This document shows positions 14,801 to 25,217 of a stretch of 64,000 nucleotides of DNA, piece after piece (position 1 is the first letter of the stretch; every line of letters begins with the position of its first letter). Below the pieces are notes generated by a model. That model saw only the letters and a list, made by a program, of their open reading frames with translations, was not told where the DNA came from and searched no databases. Source of the stretch: Gymnothorax reevesii (taxonomy: Eukaryota > Chordata > Actinopteri > Anguilliformes > Muraenidae); assembly GCA_029721435.1 (NCBI GenBank), contig CM056583.1:70364120-70428119 (forward strand), read 5' to 3'. Both the position numbers and the translations under genes were made by a program.

Positions 14801-17800
14801 AGACTGCATCAGCCAACACTTGGAGAACACCACAAGCTCCAATACAGTACATTTCTGCACAGTCTTCTTTCTTATCACTCATCTTTTCTGCGATTCCAGG
14901 CTCAGCTGATGCATGTCTGTTGGCCCTTGAGTTTATGACTGTCAAAAACATAGGGCCACAACTGGCTTCATTTACTGACAATCATCCAGCCAAGCAGTGC
15001 CATACAGTGTCAACATTCAGTATGGATCATACAACAAAAATTCTGGTTGGGCTCCCCACTATGTTGGGTTGAAATAGTATCTTGTGTGCTGCCAGACAGA
15101 AAATGCATGGGATATGTCTCAAAAGGAAGCAAGGAAAATCAATGGTCTGACAACAAGTACTTGCACGAGATGAGCACAGTTCATTGAATGGTAATGTCTA
15201 CTCATCTCATACAGGCAATGCACTCACTGTGCAGCTGGAGGAGGATCTCTGAATAAATGAAAACACAGCAGGACAGCAATAACTGCTGCAGACTAATTAG
15301 CCAGTCAGTGAAGCAACAGGTCCAATCAGTTTTAGCCCCATTCTCAGCGGAGTGCACTTTTCCTTTCCGGTATTATTCCCAACAGGGGGTAATTGAGTGA
15401 TCACTGTGCCCATTGAGATCTTGTCTGCCGTCATAGAGCTGTACAGTGTTCATAGAGGTAAAAAAAAAATAATTGGCAGTACACCTCTGTAACTACAGAC
15501 CTTGTGCGCCATTACACTGGAACAGAGGGTGAAAGGTCATGTGCAAGGAAAACAGAGCTGACCAGGCAACATATTATCTGCATATATCCTTTATAAGGGT
15601 CTATTGCCATTAAGACTTACTAAAAGAAACTGTCAATAATACTTTAAGGTTTAGACACAATGGGTTCAACAATGTTTGCCCGTTAGACGACCCCGTCTTC
15701 TTAAGGGCGGCATGTTTCGACCAGCTACCAAATTAAATTCTAATATTTTCAGAAAATACAACAATATCATGCAAAGAGGATGGAAGTTGAATTATTGGAG
15801 TTCATATGACACGCGCAATGTTGTTGGATGTTGAAATCGTTCTCGAGTAATCACTGCGGCTTAGAGCAACATTTCAATACGTTGGCAAAGAGACAGTCAA
15901 TAGGCAAACTGAAAAGCGTTAATCAAAATAAAACGCATCGAAACTCGCCTAAGAACTTGAAAATTTGATGGGAAAGCAGCCAGCGGAAGAGGATTGAGTA
16001 GTCGGCGAAATCGCCGGCCGCCGGGGCTTGTGGAACACCCTGCTTCAATAAGGTTTCTAGGACAAACAGTTTAAAAAAAGTTTTCTTTTTGTCATAAATT
16101 AGAAAGAAAACATTCTGGAATAGGTACCACTTCAAAAGAACTGATTTCTTCCATTTGCACTGGCAGGACTAAAAATGTAATTTAAAAGAGTAGGTCCCTC
16201 ACAAATCATGAATGATAGTCCCCCATCAGTCATCGTCACCACCCTGCAGCTGGCAGGTCAACCTGCTTTCAAACAGTTGTTGTAAGTAGCTGTCATAAAG
16301 GGTAAATTATTCACTGAGTAATCAGCATTCTTTCCCATATAGATCTGACACGACACCATCATCGATAAAATGATAAGTTTCTCTCGGAGGACCTGAGCTG
16401 TCTTTTCTCGTTATCATGCAGCCAACTGTGAAGCCTATTCATTGCAGACCCTGAAGTAGGTAACTCCCCCCCGCCTCACCTCATTAACGTAGCTCTCCAT
16501 GTAAGACCCACGAAACATAGCCGCCATCCAATCGCAGCTGGAGATCAGGAGGGGCTTGTGGGCAGGGAGGTAGCCATCATCCAATCGGAACACCACATCT
16601 AAAACAACCGGGGGGAAAAGTCACACATCTCGGCGTGTGTCAGTGTCGCGGCTACAGAGGAGAAGACAGACAGACAGACGAACAGACAGACATAGACAGG
16701 CAGACAAATAAATAAATAGACAGATATACAGGTATTCTACCTAGAAATTAGGCAGGAAATGGGAACATGCAGGGCAGGAGAGACAAAGTGGACGACAGTA
16801 CAAGGAGACAAACAGCTCCGCAGATATGCAAGAAATTACGCAAGGAAAAAACAGACCCAGCCGTCGGCTGATATTGTTGTCAGCAGGGCCCTGGAGTTCA
16901 GTCTGAACTCAGCAGAGAAAGCCTCTCAAACTGCATTTCTTAAACAAATAAATTCTTCAGCGGCAGCAAAAAAATTCTTCTGAAGCCAAAATCTGACTGA
17001 CAATTGGACGTGCATGGGTTAAGTATACTTCCAGTTTCCCACAGATACAGTAACAAGACAATAAATAGGTTTACGTAGGAAACACAGAATGCTGCAGGAT
17101 CTTGCTGTTCAGTTTATGGTAAAACTATCATGGTATGCCTTGTACTCACAAACTTGATATGGCATACTGGATGTGTGTGGCTTTGCATGTAAATTTGATA
17201 CTTCTCGGCTAACAATATAATCTGTGTGCACCCACAACCTACACTTTTGGTCTAATGTTAGCATTATTTAGCATTAGTGTTTTAGTGATGTTAACATCAT
17301 TATTCCCTGCTCTAGGAAAATCACAAACCAGGCCTGACCCTAGCATTCTTACCAAGGTGAATACACATTGGTTTGTAAATCTGAAGTCTCTAGACAACAA
17401 AAACTTTTATGAATGTTATGAAGTAGACTGCAAGCACATGACCTGAAATACCTCCATTCTCTGTTTCTTAGACTTTATTATGTTGTTTATCATTAATGTG
17501 AGACACCACACAAAAACATATTCCAGACAATACAGTACCCATTAGCCTTATCTTATCGAATACAGACAGTTATTGTAGGTGAAATATGCACAGGGGAGAA
17601 CTGAAAAAAGAAAAAAAAATCACACAAATGTCTCTACCAAATGTGGCCCCTTCGCCAAAGAACAGCTTAAGCGCACATATGAAATGAAATACTGTTCCAG
17701 TGGAATTTTTTGTCCTTTTATGAGCAAATGAGGCATAAAGACATGTAGTGTGAACACAAAGAACATTTAAGGTCAAAGATGATGACACGAACACCTGTAA

Positions 17801-20800
17801 AAGGCTGGATCACATGGTCAGAAGTACAACAGTTCAACTTCGGTCTTTAAACACCATTGTTTACAAAGACCAGACAAACGAGCCGAAGCCCACACATAAT
17901 CACTGTTAACAGATAATTTTGAATAACAATCTATGAATTCAATTTTTCAAACACTTTCATTCCAAGCAGAAGGAAGAGAATGGGCCAACTACAGAGGAGA
18001 AGTAAACAGTAACCACCTACTCTATATAAGGGTGTTAAAATGTTCTGTTGAGACAGTTTTTTGAATGCCGCTTTATAAAATTATCTTAATTAATTTATTC
18101 AATCATGAACCGTTTAAAAAGGCTAAAAGGCATCCTGGGATACTGTAAATATATGCTTGCTTTCCAGTAACCTTGTTTGACATGTAGTAGTTGCAGTTGT
18201 TAACATAATTAGTCATCAGCTGGCACCTTAAGGTCCTCCTGAAAACATGCATAGTATTGCATCCAAAGGTCATTTTGACTAAAACTGCACCACAGCTGAA
18301 GGTCCAACTCACCTTACAGTGAACATGGATGCATTTGAGAAGCATAGATCACCGGGACATGGTCATTGAATACTAGCACATATTACCTTCCGCATTCCTG
18401 AGGACTATTTCCAAAGATTTTCCAGGGAAACAGAGGTGAAAATCCTCAGATGGAAAAAATGAAATGCAAAATCTAGTAGAAAAGTTTTCAGACCTCATAG
18501 AATTGGAAAATGACCTCTTATTCCTGGAGATCAGTACGTTGCACTAAAATGATAGATGAGCAGACATACGAATCAATTTTAAACGCGGTATCATAAAATG
18601 TATCTAAATGCAGGCTATACAAAAATGATAGGAATTATGTACTGAAAAAAAGTACAAAAAGCAGTGAAATCCCTACCAAAAAAAATAAATAAAAATAGGC
18701 GTGCAATGCACGGAATACCCCTCAGCCCGATGTCGAAGTTTTTGGAGACGCCCGCCCGCCCGCCTAACCGCACAAAGGATAGCAATACCCTGTCAGCCTT
18801 GAGGCCTGAGGAGTAAAAACCACATTACACTACCAGCACCAGCCAGGATTTTTTTTCTAAGGTATCCTAATTGTTACTTAACAAGGTTCCTTGTCAAGCA
18901 CAACCATCTCTCAGACAACCGGCACAGCAGCCTGATCGTATTTACCATCTGAGGACACTCATAAATCATCGTGCTGGAATGATGGAACTGTTGAATGGAT
19001 GGACTTATCAAAAGCAAGTCATTCCCAACGTTAAAAATGGTGCTTACCTCTAAGACCCAAAACCTGATGCAGACAGACAGAGGTCGAGACTAAATGGCAT
19101 GACCATGATGCGATGAGAAGGCATAAACGAGTCAGTGGGAGATGTATGAAGCAGTAGAAACAGAACAGCAGGGCCATACCAGCAAAGGTGCCCTTGCTGA
19201 GGCACTCCTTGATGCGGTTGGCTCGTCGCATGTGAAAGGCCTTGGTGATCTCCTGGTTCATGAAGCTCTCGTGATTCAGCACGTTAGCCACCATCATACG
19301 CAGGTCAAAAACCTCAAGCAGCTCAGCTATGGTGGCCACCTGCATTAGATCCCCCCTGCTCTCATCCAGATAACCGGTGTAAAGATACTGCAGCACTGCC
19401 TATTGGACAGGGGGAAGAACTGCAGTTACTTCTTTTGAAGCTCATAGCAGATGTATGATAGAAAAGCCTATCAAGAGCGATAATACAATTTGATGGACAA
19501 TTGTATACTACCAGATTTAGAGCCTACTTAAATATAAAGATTCTTTTTATTTTTTTTTCTCAGGACTACCTGGAAGGGTCTTTTTTGAATCAGGCCATCC
19601 ATGGACACCACAGTCATGAGCCTCAGTCTCCCAGTCATGGGGTCCTCCACATGCTTCAGGCATGCGCTGAGGAAGCCACGCCCCCACCCTGAGAGGGCCC
19701 GCCCAGCACCTAATAACGCGACGTCACATTCGCTCCGAGCTGGAAGAGCGTTATCACTCCGTGAGATTCTCAAAGATCCTGGCTGGAGTAAAAAATGGCG
19801 CTTGGGCCCCTGAGACTCCATCTCACTCCCATCTTTGTCAATGTCCAAGCTCTTTGTTCGGCCAGCCTGCTCTTTTGCCCCTCGCCTGCTCTGCTCCTGC
19901 TCTTCATCGGCCTCTCCATCCTCCCCTGAGCTGCCCCCAGAGCTCTCCAGGTCTAAGGTGAAGAGGTCGTAGAACTTGGAGCAGGACGTGGCCAGGTAGA
20001 CCTTGTGGGCGAAAACATGTGTGGCACCGCCTTGCAGTTCAAACAAGACGTCGGCGCACAGGGGCTGGCAGAAGAGGGAGTCGGGACCTTCTCCGTCGAT
20101 GGCGGGAGGGTCTGGGATGCCCACCACGGGGCGAGGGGGCCGCGGGGGCAGGAAGGGAGCCTGCAGTAGGGGGCGCTGCACCTTTTTCAGGTGGGACTTC
20201 CAGAACTGCAGGTGGCGACGGGAAATGAGCGCGGCCCGAATTGCATTGTCAAAGACATCTTTCACCCCAAACTGCGCCACAACGCTGGTCTCGTAGTATG
20301 GAATGCCCAGCTCCTTGGCAACCTCATGGCCTCGTTCTGGGTGCAGAATGTCAGTTGGCTTAATGGGCCTGTAGGCAGAAGAGCGGTGGCAGATAAATGC
20401 TTTGAGGAACAGGATGTGGGCACCTCCCTAATGTATATTTTATAGGATACTGTATCTGTGGGTATATGTCTATGTGTGAATTAGAGTTCTGTCAAGTAGC
20501 CTTGTGTTGATGCATTTGTTATTGCACCACAAGTATGTCTTGACAAGTGCAATAGCCTTGAGACTGAAAGTATTTTTCACTGCATAGCTCAAGTCATAGT
20601 CTACTTGTCAACAAGTCTACTTGTAATAAAGTTTTTTGGCTTAACCACTGAAATTTTCTTACTCCATTTAAATCTTGAAATGAGACCAAATGCTGGTTGA
20701 AATACTGCAATTTTCAAAAAAAAAAAAAAAAAAACATCAACTGAAATGTGATTGCAATGCTAAGACTGAAAGTTTTGTTCAGACTGACATATTTTTTGGT

Positions 20801-23800
20801 GTTGCAGTGTTCGAGGTGATTGTGCTAGTGATAAAAGTCTGTATGTGTTTACCAGGAGCTAATTGTACATTCTTCAGATTTTGTCAGTTTGGTACCATTT
20901 ACTCTGGTACTAACATGGGGACATACTTTGCAAGTGGGCGCCGGGCGCGGTTCACGGCGTCCAGGTCAGCATAACGCAGGTCCAGCTGGCAGCCGACCAG
21001 GATGATGGGAGTGCGGGGACAGAAGTGCTTGATCTCGGGAAACCACATGGTGCGGACATGACGCAATGAGTTGGGATTAGCCAGGGAAAAGCACAGCACA
21101 ACCACATCGGACCTGCCAAGAACAGCACAGGAAGACATGAGGTAACGCTGGCTGATGGGTAATTGAGTGTGAGGAGGGAGCATGCCATGCGTTCCCAGCG
21201 TGTGAATGCAATCACTGCCACACCAGGCAAAGAGTACCAGAAAAAAACAGCTTTTAGATGATATAACACTCTAAAACAACAGCAATGGCAGCTGTCTGAT
21301 GAAAACCTGTACCAGCTCAGTGAGCATGCATGTGCAAGTATAACTTACAAAAAGGAGCAGTTCAAAATGAGGATATCTGTTAGATAACATGAAAAATGGC
21401 ATGTCAGTCCCAATTCACGTAAGAGTAAAGTACATATCCAAATGATAGTGACTGAAAGACAGCCATTAAATGTATTTTTTTTACTCTAAATGCACTTTAT
21501 TCTTTCGTGACTGTCTCCTAAAAATAACCGAAGCACATGAAAGCAAAACGACCCATATAAGCAATACTGTAGCTTGTAAACCTAAATATATTCTGTGTAT
21601 CTTGTGCAACCTTTATGCCAATAGATTATACTCTCTCAACTCACTAAAAACTGAATACAGGCAAGAACAACTTCACACTTACTAATTAATGATCATGTAT
21701 AAGACAGCTTCTGAAACCATGTTTCTTCTTTTAGCTGTGGAGGGAAGTGTGCATGTATTTGTGTGCGTGTGCATAATGTGTGCGAGCCCATGTGTACGCA
21801 TGCTTATGCTAGTGACTGTCTGCACGTGAACACCAGCACATCAGACCCACAGAGTCTGCTTGCTTATCTGTGAACACCTGCCCATTGGCTTTAAAGTGCG
21901 ACAGAGGTAAACTGTCCCAGTCTTTCAGTTCAACATCACAATGAGATTAATCATTAACTACTTGCAGGAACAAAAATAAATTTGAACACTTCATGTTTTA
22001 TAAGCCAAATGTCAAAAGTCACCCTTATATTATGAGCATATTTGCATTACATTTATTTCAAACCACCGGAAAACCAAGATTCAGAGAAAAACTGCTTGTA
22101 CTTAAGTGAGATTCATTGAAAAAAAACAAACACATACTGAAACATATTCCTCATATTGCAATAAACTAATGGGTATATTGACCCAGCAGATGTCATACAG
22201 ATAATTTTATGGTCATTGGCGAGAGTGTCTCAGAGGCAGTGACGTGAAAATGACATAGATTACACATGTACACAGCTTTACTTCTTTATACTGTTGAGGC
22301 CATTTTGTGCAAGCAATCTGCAGCCATCTGCCTGGGTATGGGTGAGCATAACTGGGTCAATGCAACAGCGAGACACTGTGACCCAGCAGTCAAAGTAGAG
22401 CTTTGTGACATGCCTTGTCACCTTACACAGGGCTCTAAACTACTCTTTGAACACTACAGCAGTGTAAGGCCTAGGAGGGCTCTGCAGGCTTGGTGCGAGC
22501 GTGAAGTCTGAAGACCATTGGTTGAGAGGACCTGTCATTGAGCCAACATGGCATCAGATTAGATGGGTTTTGTCAGGGATGCCTGAAAAGAGCAACAATA
22601 AAATACTAATCCTGTTAGTTTACTACATGGATGTATCATAAGATCTAGATACAGAATCCAAAATGGCCGCCGACTCATTTCAGGGGAAATTGCTCTATGA
22701 TGCTGCACCAATGGTGCAGCACCATGTGTTATCGGAACGATGCACTGTATATGTACTTCCTGCAACAAGAAGACCATGTACGTATGCCCAAAGAAATACA
22801 CCTACGTCTACATGTATTACCATTTGAAACTCCTCCCACCTTGCAATTGATTGGTGGCCTGTCAATAGTGCATTCCAGTGTCATGCCCCATGCATGGGGG
22901 GTAGTCTCCAGCCCCTGGCCCAGACCTGGAATTTGTGTGTTAGATAAAGTATGAATTCCAAAAATGTGGCCTGTGTATAGGCTCATACTCTTGAATCAGC
23001 TGGTGTAACTGACAGAGGCTTTCCTACCCCCTGGATTTCTTTCTCTCTCATTGTCCTATTGAATACATACAGTATCCTGCCAGGCAGTAAGTTTTTGAGT
23101 CTTTGGGCTACATCATTCTGTATGTAAAATTCAGCTGAAATTTTCCCCGAGTGCCTGATCAGATATACACTGCATTGAGGGACCTTCCCAGGGTCAAAAT
23201 GATTTTTTTTTTTCTCTTGTTTTCCCTTTAAGGTTCACTAAAATGTGTACTTCAAGAAAATCAAAATATTTTGTCATGAACTTCATCAATTATGTTAAAA
23301 AATGACCTTTTTTGAAGCTCTCCCAACTCAAATAATTTTATAAGTCAGCTAAAATCTAGTGACTTTCAACACTTGTGCCCCTGATAACTCTTATTTTTCA
23401 GTCAAATTGCCTCAGATTTGCACTGTAGACTTGTTGCTCATTTCTGAATGCATTCACATTGGCTTTTTCAGATAGGGGCAAAGGTATCAATTTCATGGGA
23501 GTGTATGTGTCGTCCAAATGACCCATTTGAGGAATTTTTTTTTGAAAAACCACTAATAGAAAAAAAAAAACATAATATATAGAAAGGTCCTCGAGTGATT
23601 CATAGATATGACATATATCTAACAAGGAAAAAAGAAATAAGTGATTTGGTTGGGTGTTCAGGGAGTAAGGCTTGCTACAATACAGACTGGGATTTTGCTT
23701 ATTTACATCAAGGCCATGGCAAAAATGTAAATAAAATCCATTGGAATGGTACATTCTTGTGTTAAACTTATAAACTGTAGTGTAATTATACCAATATCTC

Positions 23801-25207
23801 TGCTGGAACAAGGTAAATCAAATGAACCTGGGAAGGCCCCTTAATTATATTTCAACATGGGAAGCAAATTAGCACTGCATATTCAACGCAACATAAAGTA
23901 ACTATGACATTAATGCGACATTTAAAGATGGTTGTCAATACACAACATTAAAGCAGCTCCAGTCTAGTGCCACCCTATTAGGCAGACCACAGAGATACAT
24001 AGAGTGAAGCTGGTCATTCCTCTAATCCCTGCTGCTAATGGAAACCCATGAAGCTGTTCCCACAAGAGATGCACAAGCAAATGGCCATATCAACCACAGA
24101 GGGAGAGAAGTACTCCTCTTTTCCAGGGCCGGGTCTCTTTGAATCCCTCAGCTAGGCCAGCCAGCACAGGCTGATGACTCAGTAATGAAGGCTAATGAGC
24201 TGCACCATGTTTCAGTCATAGATGTCCCCTCTGATCGTAACATAGTTTTCCTTCCTCGACTGTCACATCACCGCTCCTTTATTCAACCTCGAGGATTAGG
24301 TCACTGACAAAGCCCTGGACCAGCATATGAATTGCAGATGTGAGCCAGAACAGACAGGGAAAAAATATTTTTGGTCTAATATCCAGACATAAAAAAATTT
24401 AATTTTGATGACTTTTTAGCAAAATTTAAAAAATATGCATTGCCAATGAGGCGAGCTGGTTTAACTCATTTCAAGATCCGTCAGTGGGATAATTTTACAT
24501 GAAAAGCAACCAGTAATTTAAGCTAATTCTTAATATTAATTTCCCTTGTAATATTCATTCTTAAGAAATTATACTTTTGAAATTATTTTAATTATTGTTC
24601 TTACCCCATAAGGCTCACTTAGCTACCAACTCCATTCAAATTCTTAATAATACTGATTGATAGCATTTAAAGTAAATTTCTTTGGATTTCAAGTCTGATA
24701 ACGAAACTAAAACACTTCTTATGACAGGCTTTTTTTGTGGTGCCCCCAGGCGTTTCAAACAAAAACTTATCGCAGAATCTTGGTAGCAGCCATCAGCATG
24801 AGTGTACAGACGTGCTCTGACCTGCCATAGGCGAAGCGCCGGTCTTTGTGGTGATCCCCGAAGGTGTCCCACAGCCTCAGAGAAACGCTCACCTCGTCCA
24901 CCACATCCCGTGACCTCTCCAAGACCTGCGGAGGCACAGAAAACCAACCATAGAGCTTATAGCCATGTGAGATACGTGCACAGGATAGAGAACAGTATGG
25001 GTCCCGCCCCCTCACCTCCTGGCACACGCGGTATTGGTCGATGGCCCAGACAGTTGGCACGTGGGTGGCTAGCAGTTGGTACTGCGTGAGCGTGGCGTTG
25101 CAGGCGCGGGCACAGATCAGTCGGGTCTTTCCCGCCGCGTTATCCCCCACTACGACGCATTTTATCGTCTCAACGTTAGGGCGCTCATAGTCTGAGTCTA
25201 TATCCAT
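4442..25207 (-). CDS. rhobtb2: RHOBTB2-like atypical Rho GTPase/BTB protein, ten coding exons
   Basis: Rebuilt from the minus strand. The coding exons are 25207-25016, 24925-24822, 21112-20927, 20368-19570, 19399-19180, 16598-16480, 11779-11629, 11520-11432, 5440-5335 and 4623-4442. Every intron is GT-AG, phases are consistent, and the sum is 2148 nt, or 715 residues plus TGA. Recalled human RHOBTB2 and RHOBTB1 are about 727 and 696 residues. Domains: Rho-like GTPase about 14-210, proline-rich linker about 229-249, BTB1 about 263-500 split by an acidic insert about 302-390, BTB2 about 501-610, C-terminal RHOBTB domain about 611-715. The family is known to recruit substrates to CUL3 ubiquitin ligases. 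Residues such as [28 protein letters not shown] and KFPKEMKAM favour RHOBTB2 over RHOBTB1. There is no C-terminal CAAX box, as expected for RHOBTB. A fish-specific paralogue name (2a or 2b) cannot be chosen here. Confidence 0.93.
5335..5440 (-). CDS. rhobtb2: rhobtb2 coding exon 9 (C-terminal RHOBTB domain)
   Basis: This 106 nt exon has acceptor gtgtctccag and donor gtacac at 5334. It encodes residues 621-655 plus the first base of Glu656. It includes the near-invariant [13 protein letters not shown] followed by [11 protein letters not shown], the latter matching RHOBTB2 rather than RHOBTB1. Confidence 0.95.
7237..8827 (-). mobile_element. Tc1-like DNA transposon with full-length transposase
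   Basis: This is a 1591 bp element flanked by TA on both sides (7235-7236 and 8828-8829). The inverted ends begin CAAAACCCAAAACC and can be followed inward for about 200 bp, including a shared block around gatttgcaaatcc near each end. The ends differ at several positions, so the insertion is not brand new. It carries an uninterrupted transposase and lies in the 6 kb intron between exons 8 and 9 of rhobtb2, in the same orientation as the gene. Confidence 0.95.
7455..8477 (-). CDS. Tc1-like transposase, DD34E, intact 340 residues
   Basis: Cut-and-paste transposase of the Tc1/mariner superfamily. I chose the [10 protein letters not shown] start at 8477, where family members usually begin; the frame is open a further 36 codons upstream. 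The N-terminal paired helix-turn-helix DNA-binding region (about 1-110) includes [10 protein letters not shown] and a basic RKRQGQKP linker. The catalytic triad is complete: D154 in WSDEST, D244 in QQDNAKPH and E279 in SPIENVW, with 34 residues between the last two. No stop or frameshift is visible, so the protein could be active. Expression would depend on its own promoter or on intron-derived transcripts. Confidence 0.93.
   Translation of the reverse strand: MGRGSPLSEQMRELIVEQFKNNIPQRAIARNLGISSSTVRNIVKRFRESGEITARKRQGQKPTLNARDLRSLRRYCIKNRHQCVKDITTWAQEHFRKPLSVTTVRRYICKCRLKLYKAKRKPFINSTQKRHRLRWAQAHLRWTDAKRKSVLWSDESTFQIVFGNCGRCVLRTKEENNHPDCYRRKVQKPASVMVWGCISAQGMGNLQICGGTINAERYIQVLEQHMLPSKQRLFHGRPCLFQQDNAKPHSARVTTAWLRSKRVRVLDWPACSPDLSPIENVWRIMKRKIQQRRPRTVQQLKLYIKQEWERVPPEKLQKLVSSVPKRLLSVVKRKGDVTQW
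8945..10804 (+). mobile_element. decayed Tc1-like transposon, second lineage
   Basis: Both ends match a common fish Tc1 family I recognise. The left end starts cagtcaggcacataaa; the right end closes in tggacctgact before TA at 10805. Between them lie decayed transposase-like stretches, such as the TGCAGATGGACAATGACC catalytic block near 10335-10360. Frames are broken throughout and no long open frame remains. It sits immediately beside the intact element. Confidence 0.8.
10918..11328 (+). repeat. dispersed bipartite repeat (CTCTGCCAAGGAGGTTATG type)
   Basis: It starts with an 8 bp stem palindrome (ataacctc...gaggttat) and ends in gtgccctctagtt, a pattern I know from a widely dispersed metazoan repeat. 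The body is a degenerate tandem duplication. Two halves of roughly 170 bp each contain a ggataact block, then aaatttgg, tccaagga and ttttggaagtgatcc in the same order. Confidence 0.7.
11432..11520 (-). CDS. rhobtb2: rhobtb2 coding exon 8
   Basis: This 89 nt exon comes after a 108 bp intron, with acceptor cccatacag and donor gtgaga at 11431. It completes Glu591 and encodes 592-620 ([23 protein letters not shown]), the linker from BTB2 to the C-terminal RHOBTB domain. The 6 kb intron downstream contains two Tc1-like transposons and a dispersed repeat. Confidence 0.94.
11629..11779 (-). CDS. rhobtb2: rhobtb2 coding exon 7 (BTB2)
   Basis: This 151 nt exon follows the 4.7 kb intron 6 (in coding-exon numbering). 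The acceptor is gtctccag and the donor gttaga at 11628. It encodes residues 541-590 plus the first base of Glu591, including [10 protein letters not shown] and [11 protein letters not shown]. The acceptor's pyrimidine tract runs into a (CT)20 microsatellite on the transcribed strand, which is unusual. Confidence 0.95.
11805..11844. repeat. (GA)20 microsatellite in the exon 7 acceptor region
   Basis: A perfect 40 bp GA tract. On the transcribed (minus) strand it reads (TC)20 and ends 23 nt before the acceptor AG of rhobtb2 exon 7. The bases in between are also mostly pyrimidine, so the repeat extends the polypyrimidine tract. Confidence 0.97.
13714..13860. repeat. possible inverted-end repeat in rhobtb2 intron
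   Basis: Imperfect inverted ends: TCTCGT followed by CCTTACC on the left, and the same pattern on the opposite strand at the right (ggggtaaggggtaagacgaga). It may be a short MITE. No clear target duplication was found. Confidence 0.4.
15680..16045. promoter_or_regulatory. CpG-rich patch inside rhobtb2 intron
   Basis: CpG dinucleotides are clearly more frequent than in the AT-rich surroundings, ending in a gccggccgccgggg core near 16012-16026. It lies about 450 bp downstream of exon 6 in the direction of transcription. It could be an internal promoter, an enhancer or an old GC-rich repeat; nothing in the sequence decides. Confidence 0.3.
16480..16598 (-). CDS. rhobtb2: rhobtb2 coding exon 6 (start of BTB2)
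   Basis: This 119 nt exon is too short to show as a long open frame. It was found by following phase and homology. The acceptor is ggttgttttag and the donor gtgagg at 16479. It completes Asp501 and encodes 502-540: [25 protein letters not shown] and a family-variable SYMESYVNE end. The 2.58 kb intron before it holds a TCTG-type repeat (minus-strand reading) about 65-110 nt from the acceptor. Confidence 0.95.
16664..16706. repeat. imperfect (CAGA)n microsatellite near exon 6 acceptor
   Basis: Interrupted CAGA units that read TCTG on the transcribed strand. They lie about 65-110 nt upstream of the acceptor of rhobtb2 exon 6. Confidence 0.9.
19180..19399 (-). CDS. rhobtb2: rhobtb2 coding exon 5 (end of BTB1)
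   Basis: This 220 nt exon sits 170 bp after exon 4, with acceptor tccaatag and donor gtatgg at 19179. It encodes residues 428-500 plus the first base of Asp501. It holds [32 protein letters not shown] and the strongly conserved [11 protein letters not shown] and [12 protein letters not shown] segments, which close BTB1 and lead into BTB2. Confidence 0.95.
19570..20368 (-). CDS. rhobtb2: rhobtb2 coding exon 4 (large exon: end of GTPase, linker, BTB1 with acidic insert)
   Basis: This is the largest exon (799 nt, residues 162-427), with acceptor tgcctacag and donor gtagtc at 19569. It ends the GTPase domain ([22 protein letters not shown]), then gives a proline-rich linker ([11 protein letters not shown]) and the first half of BTB1 ([25 protein letters not shown]). 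A long Glu/Asp/Ser/Gly-rich insert follows at about 302-390. BTB1 is known to be interrupted this way in the family, and the insert is where paralogues and species diverge most. The exon is GC-rich, which produces spurious antisense reading frames over it. Confidence 0.94.
20927..21112 (-). CDS. rhobtb2: rhobtb2 coding exon 3 (GTPase core)
   Basis: This 186 nt exon has acceptor ttggcag and donor gtatgt at 20926. It completes codon 99 (Arg) and encodes residues to 160 plus two bases of Lys161. It contains SDVVVLCFS, the [10 protein letters not shown] segment and [10 protein letters not shown], which stands in place of the classical NKxD guanine-specificity motif. Mammalian RHOBTB1/2 carry Arg at the spliced codon; here it is Lys (AA|G). 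Confidence 0.95.
21113..24821. other. rhobtb2 intron between coding exons 2 and 3
   Basis: A 3.7 kb intron with no gene recognised. It holds a GT-rich low-complexity patch near 21740-21840 and a 21 bp perfect hairpin at 22701-22721. The stretch at about 23990-24330 is comparatively GC-rich and free of simple repeats, and could be a conserved non-coding element, which needs a cross-species alignment. Confidence 0.6.
22701..22721. repeat. perfect 10 bp inverted repeat with 1 nt spacer
   Basis: TGCTGCACCA is followed by one base and its exact reverse complement. It is short and may be chance or part of an unrecognised repeat. Confidence 0.7.
24822..24925 (-). CDS. rhobtb2: rhobtb2 coding exon 2 (switch II region)
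   Basis: This 104 nt exon follows a 90 bp intron. The acceptor is cctccgcag and the donor gtcaga at 24821. It encodes residues 65-98 and two bases of codon 99. The G3 motif reads W83-D-T-F-G87 followed by D88, so the Ras Gln61 position is Asp. This is the family hallmark of a poorly hydrolysing GTPase. The [11 protein letters not shown] stretch is diagnostic for RHOBTB1/2. Confidence 0.95.
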
Positions 25208-25217
25208 GGAGAGGGCC
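25016..25217 (-). CDS. rhobtb2: rhobtb2 coding exon 1 (start codon, P-loop)
   Basis: The exon begins after a good acceptor (pyrimidine tract ending ctacag at 25218), and the ATG follows 10 nt later at 25207-25205. An upstream in-frame ATG lies inside the intron, so I did not use it. It encodes residues 1-64, starting [10 protein letters not shown], and ends at a gtgagg donor (25015). The P-loop is G21-D-N-A-A-G-K27-T28. N23 sits where Ras has Gly12, and the usual RHOBTB valine at 25 is alanine here. The acceptor just upstream of the ATG implies at least one further 5' non-coding exon. Confidence 0.95.

Noticed and set aside
20003..20296. 97-codon plus-strand frame, Gly/Arg-rich
   Set aside because: Shadow of the GC-rich large rhobtb2 exon on the opposite strand.
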